A DNA stretch of 35,598 nt, from assembly GCA_003158875.1 (NCBI GenBank), contig PMLK01000080.1:1-35598 (forward strand), given 5' to 3'. Below, in pieces: positions 17,502 through 25,362 of this stretch. Within the stretch, counting starts at the first letter, position 1, and every line of letters starts with the position of its first letter. Made by a program: the position numbers and the translations under genes. Below the pieces are notes generated by a model, which was not told the origin of the DNA, searched no databases, and saw only the letters and a list, made by a program, of their open reading frames with translations. Source of the stretch: Chloroflexota bacterium (GTDB taxonomy: Bacteria; Chloroflexota; Limnocylindria; Limnocylindrales; CSP1-4).

Positions 17502-17720
17502 TCAGCGGTCGGCCGGACCCTCTTCGTATTCGAAGCAGAGCTTGAGCTGGACTCTGTACTCCACGATCTCTCCGCCCTCTACGACGGCTGTGGACTGGAC
17601 CACTTCCACCGTCTTGATATTGCGGACGGTCTTGCTGGCCAGGGCCACGGCCTGGCGGGCGGCGTCGCTCCACGAGTGAGAGCTGGTGCCGACCATCTCG
17701 CGGACGATGATCACGCCCAT
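17502..17720 (-). CDS. Dodecin family flavin-binding protein
   Basis: A 72-residue protein of typical dodecin length. Dodecins form hollow dodecamers that store or buffer FMN/riboflavin. Family signs: an N-terminal strand, then GTSSHSWSDAARQAVALAS with the aromatic Trp that stacks on flavin, the helix-to-strand turn KTVRNIKTVEVVQ, and the last strands GEIVEYRVQLKLCFEYEE, including the Gln (RVQLKL) that contacts the isoalloxazine ring in known structures. ATG 17720 is preceded by GGAGG at a normal distance (about 6 nt). It lies 48 bp downstream of dnaB on the same strand and may be read from the dnaB transcript. No unusual composition. Confidence 0.92.
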   Translation of the reverse strand: MGVIIVREMVGTSSHSWSDAARQAVALASKTVRNIKTVEVVQSTAVVEGGEIVEYRVQLKLCFEYEEGPADR

Positions 17721-17768
17721 CTGACTCCTCCATCTTTCGGCGGACCGAGCCGCCCGATCCGTCGCAGT

Positions 17769-19118
17769 CTAGACCGCCTCGGCGTATCGCTCCCCGGCGT
17801 AGCTCTGGAAGCGAGTCTGGCTCTTCTTGAACCAGAGCTTCACCTCGCCCGTGGGGCCGTTGCGGTGCTTGGCCAGGCGCAGGTTGATGACCTCGCCGTC
17901 CGAATCGCCTTCTTCGCCCGCCTTCTCCTTCTCGCGCCACAGGAAGAGGACCAGGTCCGCGTCCTGCTCGATGGCGCCCGACTCGCGCAGGTCGGACAGT
18001 CTGGGCTCGCGCGACTCGCGCATCTCCGGCTGGCGCGAGAGCTGCGACAGCGCCACAACCGGCACCTTCAGCTCGCGGGCCAGGCCCTTGAGTCCGCGGC
18101 TGATTTCGCTGACCTCCTGGACGCGGTTGGCGTCGCGGTTTGAGCTGCTGCCCTGCATGAGCTGCAGATAGTCCACGATGAGCAGGTCCAGGCCGCGTTC
18201 CGCCTGGAGCCGGCGGGCCTTGGTCCGCAGCTCCATGGTGCTGATGCTGGGCGTGTCGTCTATGAAGATGGGCGCGTCCGAGAGCTGCTGCAGGGCCGGC
18301 GCGATCCGGGCGAAGTCCAGCTCCTCCAGGAAGCCGGAACGGAGCCGCTGCGAGTCGATCGTGGCCACGCTGGACAGCAGGCGCAGGACGAGCTGCTCCT
18401 TGCTCATTTCCAGGCTGAAGACGCCTACGGTCTTGCCTTCCCTGACGGCTGCGTGTTCCGCGACGTTGAGCGCGAAGCTCGTCTTGCCGACGCTGGGGCG
18501 GGCGGCCAGTACCACAAGGTCGCTCGCCTGGAAGCCGGTGGTCAGCTGGTCCAGATCCGCGAAACCGGACGGGATGCCGATGATCTCGCCGCGGTGGGCG
18601 TGCAGGAAGTCCAGCCGGTCGTAGGCGTCGTGGAGGAGCGTCTTGAGGGGGCTGAAGCCGTCCGCGCCACGGTGCTGGCTGACCGTGAACAGCTCCGACT
18701 CGGCCCGGTCTATGGCCTCCTGGACATCCGCACCGTCTTCGTAGCCGATTGCGGCGATCTTGCCGGCGGCGCCGATGAGGCGGCGAAGCACGGCCTTGCG
18801 CTCCACGATGCGGCCGTACTGGGCCACGTGGACCGCAGTGGGAGTGTCGTTGCCGAGCGTGGCCAGGTAGCCGGCGCCGCCGACGGACTCCAGGTCGTTG
18901 TCGCGTTCCAGGGCCTCGGCGACGGTGACGACGTCTATCGGCTCGCGATGCTCGAAGAGCTGGAGCATGGCGCCGAAGATGCGGCCGTGGGCCTGGCGGT
19001 AGAAATCCTCGGCGTGCAGGAAGTCCGCCACTTCGATGATGGCGTCGCGGTCGATCAGGATGGAGCCCAGCACGGCCTGCTCGGCGTCCATGTTCTGTGG
19101 CGGTAGTCTGTCGATCAC
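17769..19118 (-). CDS. dnaB: Replicative DNA helicase DnaB
   Basis: A 449-residue replicative helicase, the hexameric motor of the replication fork. The N-terminal domain begins with RLPPQNMDAEQAVLGSILID, the normal DnaB opening. The RecA-like domain carries Walker A ARPSVGKTS (206-214), Walker B LLIVDYLQLM, and the motif with VVALSQLSRQPEMR and RLSDLRESGAIEQDAD, all canonical. There is no intein. The start is GTG at 19118. The next in-frame ATG (residue 10) would cut into the conserved N-terminus. A run of nine C lies between the GAAGGA ribosome site and the GTG, an unusual leader. It follows lexA on the same strand after 173 bp, while rplI, a frequent dnaB neighbour elsewhere, is about 6 kb away on the other strand. 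Confidence 0.97.
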   Translation of the reverse strand: MIDRLPPQNMDAEQAVLGSILIDRDAIIEVADFLHAEDFYRQAHGRIFGAMLQLFEHREPIDVVTVAEALERDNDLESVGGAGYLATLGNDTPTAVHVAQYGRIVERKAVLRRLIGAAGKIAAIGYEDGADVQEAIDRAESELFTVSQHRGADGFSPLKTLLHDAYDRLDFLHAHRGEIIGIPSGFADLDQLTTGFQASDLVVLAARPSVGKTSFALNVAEHAAVREGKTVGVFSLEMSKEQLVLRLLSSVATIDSQRLRSGFLEELDFARIAPALQQLSDAPIFIDDTPSISTMELRTKARRLQAERGLDLLIVDYLQLMQGSSSNRDANRVQEVSEISRGLKGLARELKVPVVALSQLSRQPEMRESREPRLSDLRESGAIEQDADLVLFLWREKEKAGEEGDSDGEVINLRLAKHRNGPTGEVKLWFKKSQTRFQSYAGERYAEAV

Positions 19119-19120
19119 GT

Positions 19121-19129
19121 GGGGGGGGG
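19121..19129. repeat. Nine-base G/C homopolymer in the dnaB leader
   Basis: Nine consecutive G on the plus strand (C in the mRNA) separate the dnaB Shine-Dalgarno-like GAAGGA from the GTG start by 11 nt in total. A change of tract length would alter ribosome-site spacing. Such tracts are also prone to sequencing error. Confidence 0.85.
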
Positions 19130-19291
19130 TCCTTCAGGGCCGGGCCTTGTCCATGCCAATGGTGAGGCCGGGCGGCGACGCAGACTATGGGCTTACCAAC
19201 GAACTGGGCCGGCGATCTCGCGGTATTCGTTGATAAGCCGGGTCCCAGTGGGGATAACTGCCCCGGGCAGGACTCGCGCCGCGTGGTGCGG

Positions 19292-19942
19292 CTAGTCCAG
19301 CCTGCGGATGACCCCGATCAACTTGCCCTGGATGCGGACGTCGGTGTAGAACATCGGCGCGTAGGCGTCGTTGGCGGGCTGCAATCGAATCCGGCCCTGC
19401 TCTTTGAAGAACTGCTTCAAGGTCACGGCATTCTCTTCCACCTGGGCCACCACGATGTCCCCGTCACGGGCCGTCTGCTGGGGGCGGATCAGGACAAAGT
19501 CGCCGTCCTGGATGTGGGCATTGATCATCGAGTCGCCGCGGACACGCAGCACGTAAGCATCGCCCGACGGCGCGAGCAGGTCCGGGACCGCCATGCTCTC
19601 CGATGCGTCCTGATACGCCTCGATAGGGCCGCCGGCGGCGATCTCGCCGATGATCGGCAGGACGTGAGCTTCCGGCGCCGCGGACTGCGGCATCAGCTCG
19701 CCCGACAATCCGAGCCGCAACGCCGCTGTGGGCGTCAGGCGCAGGGCGCGCGACTGGGCGGCGCCGCGCTCCAGATAACCCTCACGCTCCAGCATCTGGA
19801 GGTGGTGGTGAACGGCCGAAGTTGAGGCCAGGTCCACCGCGACCGCGATTTCGCGAACGGACGGAGGATAGCCGCGGGTCCGCAATGTGGCCGCGATGAA
19901 GTCTAGGATCTTGCGCTTACGATCTGCGTCGTGTTTGGTCAT
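19292..19942 (-). CDS. lexA: LexA repressor, SOS regulon master regulator
   Basis: A 216-residue LexA. The N-terminal winged helix has YPPSVREIAVAVDLASTSAVHHHL, then a variable linker and the S24 self-cleavage domain: scissile bond A103-G104 in GEIAAGGPI, nucleophile S138 (VRGDSMINAHIQDGD) and general base K176 (AVTLKQFF). RecA-stimulated autocleavage should therefore work. ATG 19942 is supported by AAAGGGG about 7 nt upstream; the longer open frame would run through the promoter and operator. The protein represses itself through the box at 19976-19987 and probably the gene at 32927, which carries the same box type. It is divergent from the lipoprotein gene and upstream of dnaB on the same strand. 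Confidence 0.97.
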   Translation of the reverse strand: MTKHDADRKRKILDFIAATLRTRGYPPSVREIAVAVDLASTSAVHHHLQMLEREGYLERGAAQSRALRLTPTAALRLGLSGELMPQSAAPEAHVLPIIGEIAAGGPIEAYQDASESMAVPDLLAPSGDAYVLRVRGDSMINAHIQDGDFVLIRPQQTARDGDIVVAQVEENAVTLKQFFKEQGRIRLQPANDAYAPMFYTDVRIQGKLIGVIRRLD

Positions 19943-19967
19943 CGGGCGACCCCTTTCGCTTTGGGGG

Positions 19968-19996
19968 AGCGTACAGAACGCCCGTTCGATTGTCAA
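19968..19996 (-). promoter_or_regulatory. lexA promoter with embedded LexA (SOS) box
   Basis: Reading the minus strand: -35 TTGACA (19996-19991), 17-bp spacer, -10 TACGCT (19973-19968). The spacer contains a perfect 12-bp palindrome GAACGGGCGTTC (19976-19987) of the GAAC-N4-GTTC type used by LexA in Gram-positive bacteria and Chloroflexota. LexA bound there would exclude RNA polymerase, giving autoregulation. Confidence 0.9.
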
Positions 19997-20071
19997 GACG
20001 ATCGGCCGCCCATGCCGGTGGCATACTCATCGTGGCGCGCCGGTCGTTGCCACGAGCGGGAGGTCCGAGCC

Positions 20072-21094
20072 ATGCGAGGACGATGGGGATTTGCCGGGGC
20101 CGCTCCTGCGGCCGCTCCGGCGGTCGCGTTGCTGGTTGCGGTGCTGGCCGCTTTGCTGGCGGGCTGCGGCAGCAGTGCGTCGCCGGCGCCGTCCAGTGAC
20201 GGAGTGCCACAGTCATCGATGTCGTCGAGCGCATCCGCGACGGCGACATCTGAGTTCTCGGTCCAGCCCATCGCCGCTTCCGAGGCCACGGACACGACCG
20301 CGCCGGTTGCCACGGCCGCCGCCACGCCCGCAGCCACCGCGACGCCGGCCACATCGTCCGGCCTGTACCTGCGTTATTGGTCCGTGGCTCCGATCGGGCC
20401 GGTCAACACGTTCGGCAACGCGCCAACGGTGATCTCCGACGGCAAGCTGCTGGCGGTCCCGTACCCGTCCGGTGGAGACTCGCCCCTGTTCGCGCCACCG
20501 GCGAGCCGGACGCTCACGAAAGCGGCCGTGGCGAGCATCGTCGCCGAGGCCCAGAGCGACGGCCTCCTGGGCAAGTCCGCGGCGCTGGTGTGCCCCCATG
20601 CGGCCGACGCGCCGATGATGGCGGGCACGGCGACCGAGCATCTGGTGCTGACCGTGAACGGCTCTACGGCAACGTTGACGGCGAGTTGCCCGTACCAGCA
20701 GCCAGCGGCGAACAGCAAGCCCGCGGCGGGGACGTGGGCCGCGTTCGAGAAGCTCAAGAAGCTCCTCGCCGATCCTGTTGCGTGGCTTGGTTCCGGGGCG
20801 GGGAATCTCACTCCCTACGACCCCGACCGGCTCGCCGTCCTGGCCGAGGTCGACGACACGTCCGGGGAAAGACCGCTCGTCGCCGATTGGCCACTCGCGC
20901 CGTTCGCTTCGTTTGGGGTCGACTTCGCGGGCGGGCGGTGCGCGGTCGTGACGGGCGCGGATGAGGCGGCGCTGCTTCCCGTTGTCAAGGCCGCGACCGA
21001 AAGCACGGCCTTCCGTGACGATGACGATGCCCTGGCCGACTTAGTCGTTCGGGCGTTCATGCCGGGTGAGCCGGATCCCTGCCAGGGGTCTTAG
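20072..21094 (+). CDS. Hypothetical secreted lipoprotein
   Basis: A 340-residue exported lipoprotein of no family I recognise. The signal peptide runs from the Met to a clear lipobox LLAGC (Cys at about residue 33). A low-complexity Ser/Ala/Thr/Pro linker of about 60 residues follows, then a globular domain beginning SGLYLRYWSVAPIGPVNTFG. Four further cysteines in the domain (VCPHAAD, ASCPY, GRCAVV, DPCQGS) may form disulfides. ATG 20072 was chosen because the hydrophobic signal starts there and GGGAGG lies about 10 nt upstream. It is divergent from lexA, but the LexA box lies about 85 bp upstream of it, so joint control cannot be excluded. Its end is 12 bp from the convergent hybrid kinase end. 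Confidence 0.82.
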   Translation: MRGRWGFAGAAPAAAPAVALLVAVLAALLAGCGSSASPAPSSDGVPQSSMSSSASATATSEFSVQPIAASEATDTTAPVATAAATPAATATPATSSGLYLRYWSVAPIGPVNTFGNAPTVISDGKLLAVPYPSGGDSPLFAPPASRTLTKAAVASIVAEAQSDGLLGKSAALVCPHAADAPMMAGTATEHLVLTVNGSTATLTASCPYQQPAANSKPAAGTWAAFEKLKKLLADPVAWLGSGAGNLTPYDPDRLAVLAEVDDTSGERPLVADWPLAPFASFGVDFAGGRCAVVTGADEAALLPVVKAATESTAFRDDDDALADLVVRAFMPGEPDPCQGS

Positions 21095-21106
21095 CCCGCG
21101 GCGATT

Positions 21107-23812
21107 TCACCGATCGTCAGGCTTCGGTGCCCGCCGATCCAGGATGTCGCGCACCGCGTTGGTCAGTTCATCGGCGGTGAAGGGCTTTCGAAGGTACGGC
21201 AGGCCGTCGTGGACGATCGCCGGATCCAGAACGCCCTCGTCGGCATATCCGGACGCGTAGATGACCGGCAATCCGGGCCGCGACGCCGCAAGGTTGGTCG
21301 CCAGCTCAATACCGCTCATACCCGGCATCACCACGTCTGTGATCAACAGGTCCAGCTTCGGCAGATCGACCGCCGTCGCGATCGCACCCTTGCCGTGCGG
21401 CGCGGAGAAAACCCGATACCCGGCCCCGGCGAGTACGCGCATGACGAACTCCCGAACGGCGTCTTCGTCCTCGGCCACCAGGATCGTTTCGCTTCCGCCG
21501 CGTGCCTTGCCGCTCCCGACCGGGCTCGCCTCCGGAACGGAGTCGCCCAGATGCCGCGGCAGACTCACCGTGAAGACGGTGCCGGCTTTGGGCTTGCTCT
21601 TGACGGCTACGTAGCCGCCGCTCTGGGCAACGATCCCAATCGCCGTCGACAGTCCCAGGCCGGTGCCCTTGCCGCGCTCTTTGGTTGTAAAGAATGGCTC
21701 GAAGGCATGCTCCAGAACTTCCGGAGTCATGCCGGTTCCGGTGTCGGCGACGGTCAGGGAAACGTAGGGTCCCGCGACGGCCCCGACGTGGGCGCGGGCC
21801 CCCGATGTGTCCAGGTGCGTGTTGGACGTGGTGAGGGTCAGCTTCCCGCCCGAAGGCATCGCGTCCCTGGCGTTCACGGCCATGTTCACGACGACCTGTT
21901 CCAGTTGGGCGCGGTCGGCCATCGTAAGGCCCAGCTTCGGCGCCAGCTTCACGACCAGATCCACGTCCTCGCCGATGAGGCGTCCCAGCATGGGCGTCAG
22001 CCCGTTGAGAACATCGTTCAAGTCGATCAGCCGGGGCTGCATGACCTGACGGCGGCTGAACGCGAGCAGCGCCCGGGTCAGCGCCGCCGCCCTATCCGAG
22101 GCGCGAAGTATCTGGGCGATGTCCGGAGCCACCGGATGATCGTCGGGAAGCTCGGCGGCGGCCAGTTCGGCGAAACCGCTGATGGCGGTCAGGATGTTGT
22201 TGAAGTCGTGAGCGATGCCGCCGGCAAGACGGCCCACTGCCTCCATGCGCTGGGCCTGAGCGAGCTGCAGTTCCAGAGCCCTTTCGTGGGAGACGTCCCG
22301 CGCGACGGCCACGGAGCCGCCGATGGCGTTGGCGGCATCACGCAGCGGTGCGACGGTCATGTCGATGTCGATCGATGTCCCATCGGGGCGCTTCAGGGTC
22401 AGGAGGCCGGCCCAGCTTTCGCCGCGACGCAGAGCATCCGTCATCTCGGCGAGAGCTTGAGCGTCGAGGTACCGGCGGAACATGGCGGGATCGCGACCGA
22501 CTATGGCATCAGTGGGAGATCCGATGAGGCGGCCGAAGGCTCGATTGACGTAGGTGATGTGGCCGGCGCGGTCCGTCGTGAAAATCGCCTCAGCCGCCTG
22601 GTCGACTGCCGCCGCCAACCTCTCCCTCTCAGCAGCCGCGAAGCTGGCATTCAGTCGGGAGGTCACGGCCAGACGCAGGAGTGCCAGGCCAATCAAGAGC
22701 CCCGATGCCGGGACGTGCAGTCGCAGCTTGTCGACCTCGTCCCATGCTCCGATAACCGGCAGCACGAAGGCGAGAGTCATCGCGACGTAAGTCACGAGCG
22801 GGAACGTTCGAGCGTAGCCCTGGAGTCCGACTACCTGCCGATCGTCGTCCGCAACGCGCCACTGCAAATACGCGGCCAGAGCCATTGCCAGCCAGGCGAC
22901 GGAGTAGAGCGTGCCCGAAGCCCCGCCGCCTGAGTAAACCTGGCGAAGGATTTCCGTCTCGGCAACCATGTCGCCCAGGAAAACCATGCTCAGGGCACAG
23001 GCGGCGACGATGAGGGCGACTGTGGTACTCCGGCGGAGCCCTCTCAGCACCAGCGCCACCAGGGTCAGGACGAGTGCGATATCGAGCGTCGGAAAGACGG
23101 CCGCGCCGATTGACGCAAGGATGCTCTGGTGCGCGTCATGGGCGATCTGGTAGATGACCAGATGCCACAGCAGCATCGCCACGCTCCAGGCCACTATGGC
23201 AAGGTCGAGGCTGAAGAGAGCTATGTCGTAGCGGGTAGTGCCCGGTAGCTTAGGCAGGAGTGACAGGCCCAGTCCCACAGCCACGTATGCCGCGACTTCG
23301 AAGACCACGCCGAAGGCGGGGATGCCTCCCAGGCCCGGAATGAGTCCGACGGTCAAGTTGATCAGCGCGCCAAGCCCATAAAGCACGGTGGCGAAACCGA
23401 TCGCGTACCAGACTCGCCTGGTTCCAAGGTCGGGTTTGTCTGTGCGGCGCATTCGAATCACGGTCAGGATCAACAAGAAGCCGGATGGCGCCGCGGCGAG
23501 GCCGGTCAGCCGATCGGACATGCTTGTGCTGAATTGGCCCTTCGCCCACCAGGGCAAGAAGAACAGAAGGAAGACGCCCAGGGCCACGATGCCCCAGGCG
23601 ATCGGATCGCGGCGGGACATGTAGCCCACTAGTGAAGACGGGCGTAGTACGGGCGCCGCCGTTCCGGGTGTCGGCGCTCCGGGTGTCGGCGCTCCCCGCG
23701 TCGGCTCAGTCGTGGTCCCCGACGCGGAGTCGGAGGCCGAGTTACCGCCCAAATTGGGGCGTGCGGTGGTCGCGTGGACGCGACCAGCAAATGACGGTTT
23801 CCGCCCGCTCAT
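21107..23812 (-). CDS. Membrane-bound PAS hybrid histidine kinase with C-terminal receiver
   Basis: A 901-residue hybrid sensor kinase. Residues 1-65 are low complexity with an APTPG repeat. About ten transmembrane helices span 70-385. A PAS domain lies at about 395-510 (AEAIFTTDRAGHITYVNRAFGRLIG). HisKA has H535 in GGIAHDFNNIL; HATPase_c has N and G boxes (NMAVNARDAMPSGG, ADTGTGM, GKGTGLGLS). A C-terminal receiver has acceptor D826 (LLITDVVMPG) and lysine K876 (LRKPF). This resembles kinases that pass phosphate internally from H535 to D826; no DNA-binding output is present. ATG 23812 is used; ATG 23620 (residue 65, MSRRDPIAWG) is a plausible alternative that skips the low-complexity leader. 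The membrane region is not a known ligand domain to me. Confidence 0.9.
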   Translation of the reverse strand: MSGRKPSFAGRVHATTARPNLGGNSASDSASGTTTEPTRGAPTPGAPTPGTAAPVLRPSSLVGYMSRRDPIAWGIVALGVFLLFFLPWWAKGQFSTSMSDRLTGLAAAPSGFLLILTVIRMRRTDKPDLGTRRVWYAIGFATVLYGLGALINLTVGLIPGLGGIPAFGVVFEVAAYVAVGLGLSLLPKLPGTTRYDIALFSLDLAIVAWSVAMLLWHLVIYQIAHDAHQSILASIGAAVFPTLDIALVLTLVALVLRGLRRSTTVALIVAACALSMVFLGDMVAETEILRQVYSGGGASGTLYSVAWLAMALAAYLQWRVADDDRQVVGLQGYARTFPLVTYVAMTLAFVLPVIGAWDEVDKLRLHVPASGLLIGLALLRLAVTSRLNASFAAAERERLAAAVDQAAEAIFTTDRAGHITYVNRAFGRLIGSPTDAIVGRDPAMFRRYLDAQALAEMTDALRRGESWAGLLTLKRPDGTSIDIDMTVAPLRDAANAIGGSVAVARDVSHERALELQLAQAQRMEAVGRLAGGIAHDFNNILTAISGFAELAAAELPDDHPVAPDIAQILRASDRAAALTRALLAFSRRQVMQPRLIDLNDVLNGLTPMLGRLIGEDVDLVVKLAPKLGLTMADRAQLEQVVVNMAVNARDAMPSGGKLTLTTSNTHLDTSGARAHVGAVAGPYVSLTVADTGTGMTPEVLEHAFEPFFTTKERGKGTGLGLSTAIGIVAQSGGYVAVKSKPKAGTVFTVSLPRHLGDSVPEASPVGSGKARGGSETILVAEDEDAVREFVMRVLAGAGYRVFSAPHGKGAIATAVDLPKLDLLITDVVMPGMSGIELATNLAASRPGLPVIYASGYADEGVLDPAIVHDGLPYLRKPFTADELTNAVRDILDRRAPKPDDR
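23664..23693. repeat. 15-bp perfect tandem duplication in the hybrid kinase N-terminus
   Basis: Two perfect copies of CCGGGTGTCGGCGCT (23664-23678, 23679-23693), in frame, encoding the repeated Ala-Pro-Thr-Pro-Gly stretch near residue 45. Confidence 0.9.
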
Positions 23813-23848
23813 ACAACCCCACTAACCCAAGCACTCGCGGATAGTCAG

Positions 23849-23877
23849 ATCCTACCGCCATGAGTGGTTTGTGGCAG
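23849..23877 (-). promoter_or_regulatory. Candidate promoter of the hybrid kinase gene
   Basis: On the minus strand, CTGCCA (23877-23872), a 17-bp spacer, and TAGGAT (23854-23849). Transcription would start near 23842 and give a leader of about 30 nt. The two 9-bp arms CTAACCCAA/TTGGGTTAG flank this promoter symmetrically. Confidence 0.4.
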
Positions 23878-24112
23878 CTAATTGGGGGGTACTTTTGGGT
23901 TAGCGCTGATCCCCCAAGCGGCTCCTTCGCGTCGCGGCAGGCGGTCCCGCCGGCCGGCATCGGGGACTATCCCTATCTATCTCACGTTGGCGGTTCCGGC
24001 CGCCGATCACCAGCGCAGAGGCCGCAATAGTCGAAATCCGATACCGCTCCGAGCGGCCTCCCGCATCGCACATATCCGCCGCCGGGTCCAACTTCCGGCA
24101 GTGAGGTTCTCG

Positions 24113-24144
24113 GCTGGAGGTGGCGCTTGCGCTGCCTCCAGCCA
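24113..24144. repeat. Strong two-tier hairpin (9 bp + 4 bp stems)
   Basis: GGCTGGAGG (24113-24121) pairs perfectly with CCTCCAGCC (24136-24144). Inside, after a TG/TG mismatch, GCGC pairs with GCGC around a TT loop. No T-run follows on either strand, so it is not an ordinary intrinsic terminator. Function unknown. Confidence 0.7.
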
Positions 24145-24363
24145 CCCTCTCCCGGGACTGCCACCCCGCAGATGGCCGGCATCACGCGTCGAGCCTACGT
24201 GCCTGCCCCTCTCGTAGTCTCGAGTCGCGCCTGCTAGACTCTCGATTCCCCGGAGAGCATCAGCAAATTGGGCTGTCCGGCGGCGAGAGCCAGGTGTGGC
24301 GGCGGCAGAATGGCGGGCACGAGTTCGGTGTGTGAGAAGAGTCGGCGGCGCAAGGGAAGCCTA

Positions 24364-24831
24364 ATGCGCTCACTTCGGTGGCTGGCCTTCGTTCCACTCG
24401 CCTCTCGAGTTCCTACTTACGCGAGCCTCATCTGGGCGCTGGCGATGGACTCGCGAATTCCGGCCAGCCGGAAGGCGATCCTCGTGGGTGCCGCCGGGTA
24501 CGTTCTGCTGGGCCGCGACCTGATCCCGGACGACATTCCCGTCCTGGGCGAGATCGACGACCTGGCTGTCGTGGTCCTCGCGGTCGAAGTCTTCTTCGAC
24601 GGCATCCCGGCCGAGATCCTCGATGAGAAGCTCGTCGAGCTCGAAATCGACAAGGAAGCGTTTCGGCGCGACATGGATCAGGTGCGCCGCCTGACTCCGG
24701 CTCCGGTGCGGAGAATCATTCGACGGCTGCCAGAGGCGTTCGACGCTGCGGGCCGTTTCGTCAAGCAATCCGGGATCGAGACACATGTTCGATCCTGGGT
24801 CACGGACGCTCGGCTGAGCCGACCGTCATAG
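24364..24831 (+). CDS. DUF1232 (YkvA-like) membrane-associated protein
   Basis: A 155-residue protein with a DUF1232 domain at about residues 25-70 (SRKAILVGAAGYVLLGRDLIPDDIPVLGEIDDLAVV), a short module of unknown function with a hydrophobic hairpin and the typical L-I-P-D-x-I-P and G-x-x-D-D motifs. The C-terminal 80 residues are charged and probably helical. ATG 24364 is preceded by GGGAAG 5 nt upstream; the open frame extends further upstream without support. Its TAG stop is fused to the AGGAGG ribosome site of rplI (24830-24835), so the two are one transcription unit, and translation to the end of this gene would cover the rplI ribosome site. Confidence 0.83.
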   Translation: MRSLRWLAFVPLASRVPTYASLIWALAMDSRIPASRKAILVGAAGYVLLGRDLIPDDIPVLGEIDDLAVVVLAVEVFFDGIPAEILDEKLVELEIDKEAFRRDMDQVRRLTPAPVRRIIRRLPEAFDAAGRFVKQSGIETHVRSWVTDARLSRPS

Positions 24832-24845
24832 GAGGAATCTTTCGC

Positions 24846-25292
24846 GTGAAGGTCATCCTGACCGCCGACGTCGACAAGCTCGGCAAGAGCGGTGAGATGA
24901 AGGAAGTCGCCGAAGGCTACGCCCGCAACTTCCTGATCCCTCGAAAAGTTGCCGTTCCCGCCGCGGGCGGTGCATTCCGCGCCTGGCAGCACGACATTGC
25001 CAGCCGCGAAGAGAAGCGTGCTCGCGAGCGCGAGGAAGCGGAGATCGCGGCCACTCGTATCAGCAGCACTACCTTGACCATGGGTGTGAAGGTCGGCGAC
25101 GGCGGCAAGCTCTACGGCTCGATCACGGCCAAGGAGATCGCGGAAGCCCTCGCACGGCGCGGCATCACCGTCGACCGCCACAAGATCGACCTGCCCGAGC
25201 CACTGAAGACACTGGGCACCTACAAGGTCGCGATCAAGGTCCTGGCCGGCATGACGCCCGAAGTGACAGTGGTGGTCGAACCCAAGGGCTAG
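24846..25292 (+). CDS. rplI: 50S ribosomal protein L9
   Basis: A 148-residue L9, normal length. The N-terminal RNA-binding domain begins MKVILTADVDKLGKSGEMKEVAEGYARNFLIP with the expected G-x-x-G-x-x-x-V-x-x-G-Y-x-R-N-x-L-x-P pattern. A long charged connecting helix (about residues 42-75) and the C-terminal domain (GDGGKLYGSITAKEIAEAL, then LGTYKVAIKVLAGMTPEVTV) follow. It binds 23S rRNA near the L1 stalk base and helps keep reading frame. The start is GTG at 24846, with AGGAGG 10 nt upstream overlapping the DUF1232 stop. The usual rpsF-ssb-rpsR partners are not in this window; dnaB, a frequent neighbour, lies about 6 kb away in opposite orientation. Confidence 0.97.
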   Translation: MKVILTADVDKLGKSGEMKEVAEGYARNFLIPRKVAVPAAGGAFRAWQHDIASREEKRAREREEAEIAATRISSTTLTMGVKVGDGGKLYGSITAKEIAEALARRGITVDRHKIDLPEPLKTLGTYKVAIKVLAGMTPEVTVVVEPKG

Positions 25293-25301
25293 CTAGCCAG
25301 C

Positions 25302-25335
25302 GGTCGGTTCGCACGTTTCGCACGTTTCGCGACCG
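25302..25335 (+). terminator. Possible rplI terminator
   Basis: CGGTCG (25302-25307) pairs with CGACCG (25330-25335), followed by TTCCT. The 22-nt loop contains the short tandem TTCGCACG-type repeats. The weak T tract makes this a tentative call. Confidence 0.35.
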
Positions 25336-25362
25336 TTCCTCGCGGCACGCAGTGGATGGCGT

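Larger units (their letters stand above)
23813..24363. other. 551-bp gene-free, hairpin-rich intergenic region
   Basis: No coding sequence is convincing here. It lies between the divergent hybrid kinase and DUF1232 genes. Perfect inverted repeats in order: CTAACCCAA/TTGGGTTAG (23822-23830, 23895-23903); TTGGGGG/CCCCCAA (23882-23888, 23911-23917); GGCGG/CCGCC (23989-24004); GAGGCCGC/GCGGCCTC (24018-24025, 24053-24060); GCCGG/CCGGC (24082-24100); and a 32-bp two-tier hairpin at 24113-24144. TAGACT at 24235-24240 is a possible -10 for the DUF1232 gene, leaving a leader of about 117 nt. No match to a riboswitch or housekeeping RNA that I know. Confidence 0.6.
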
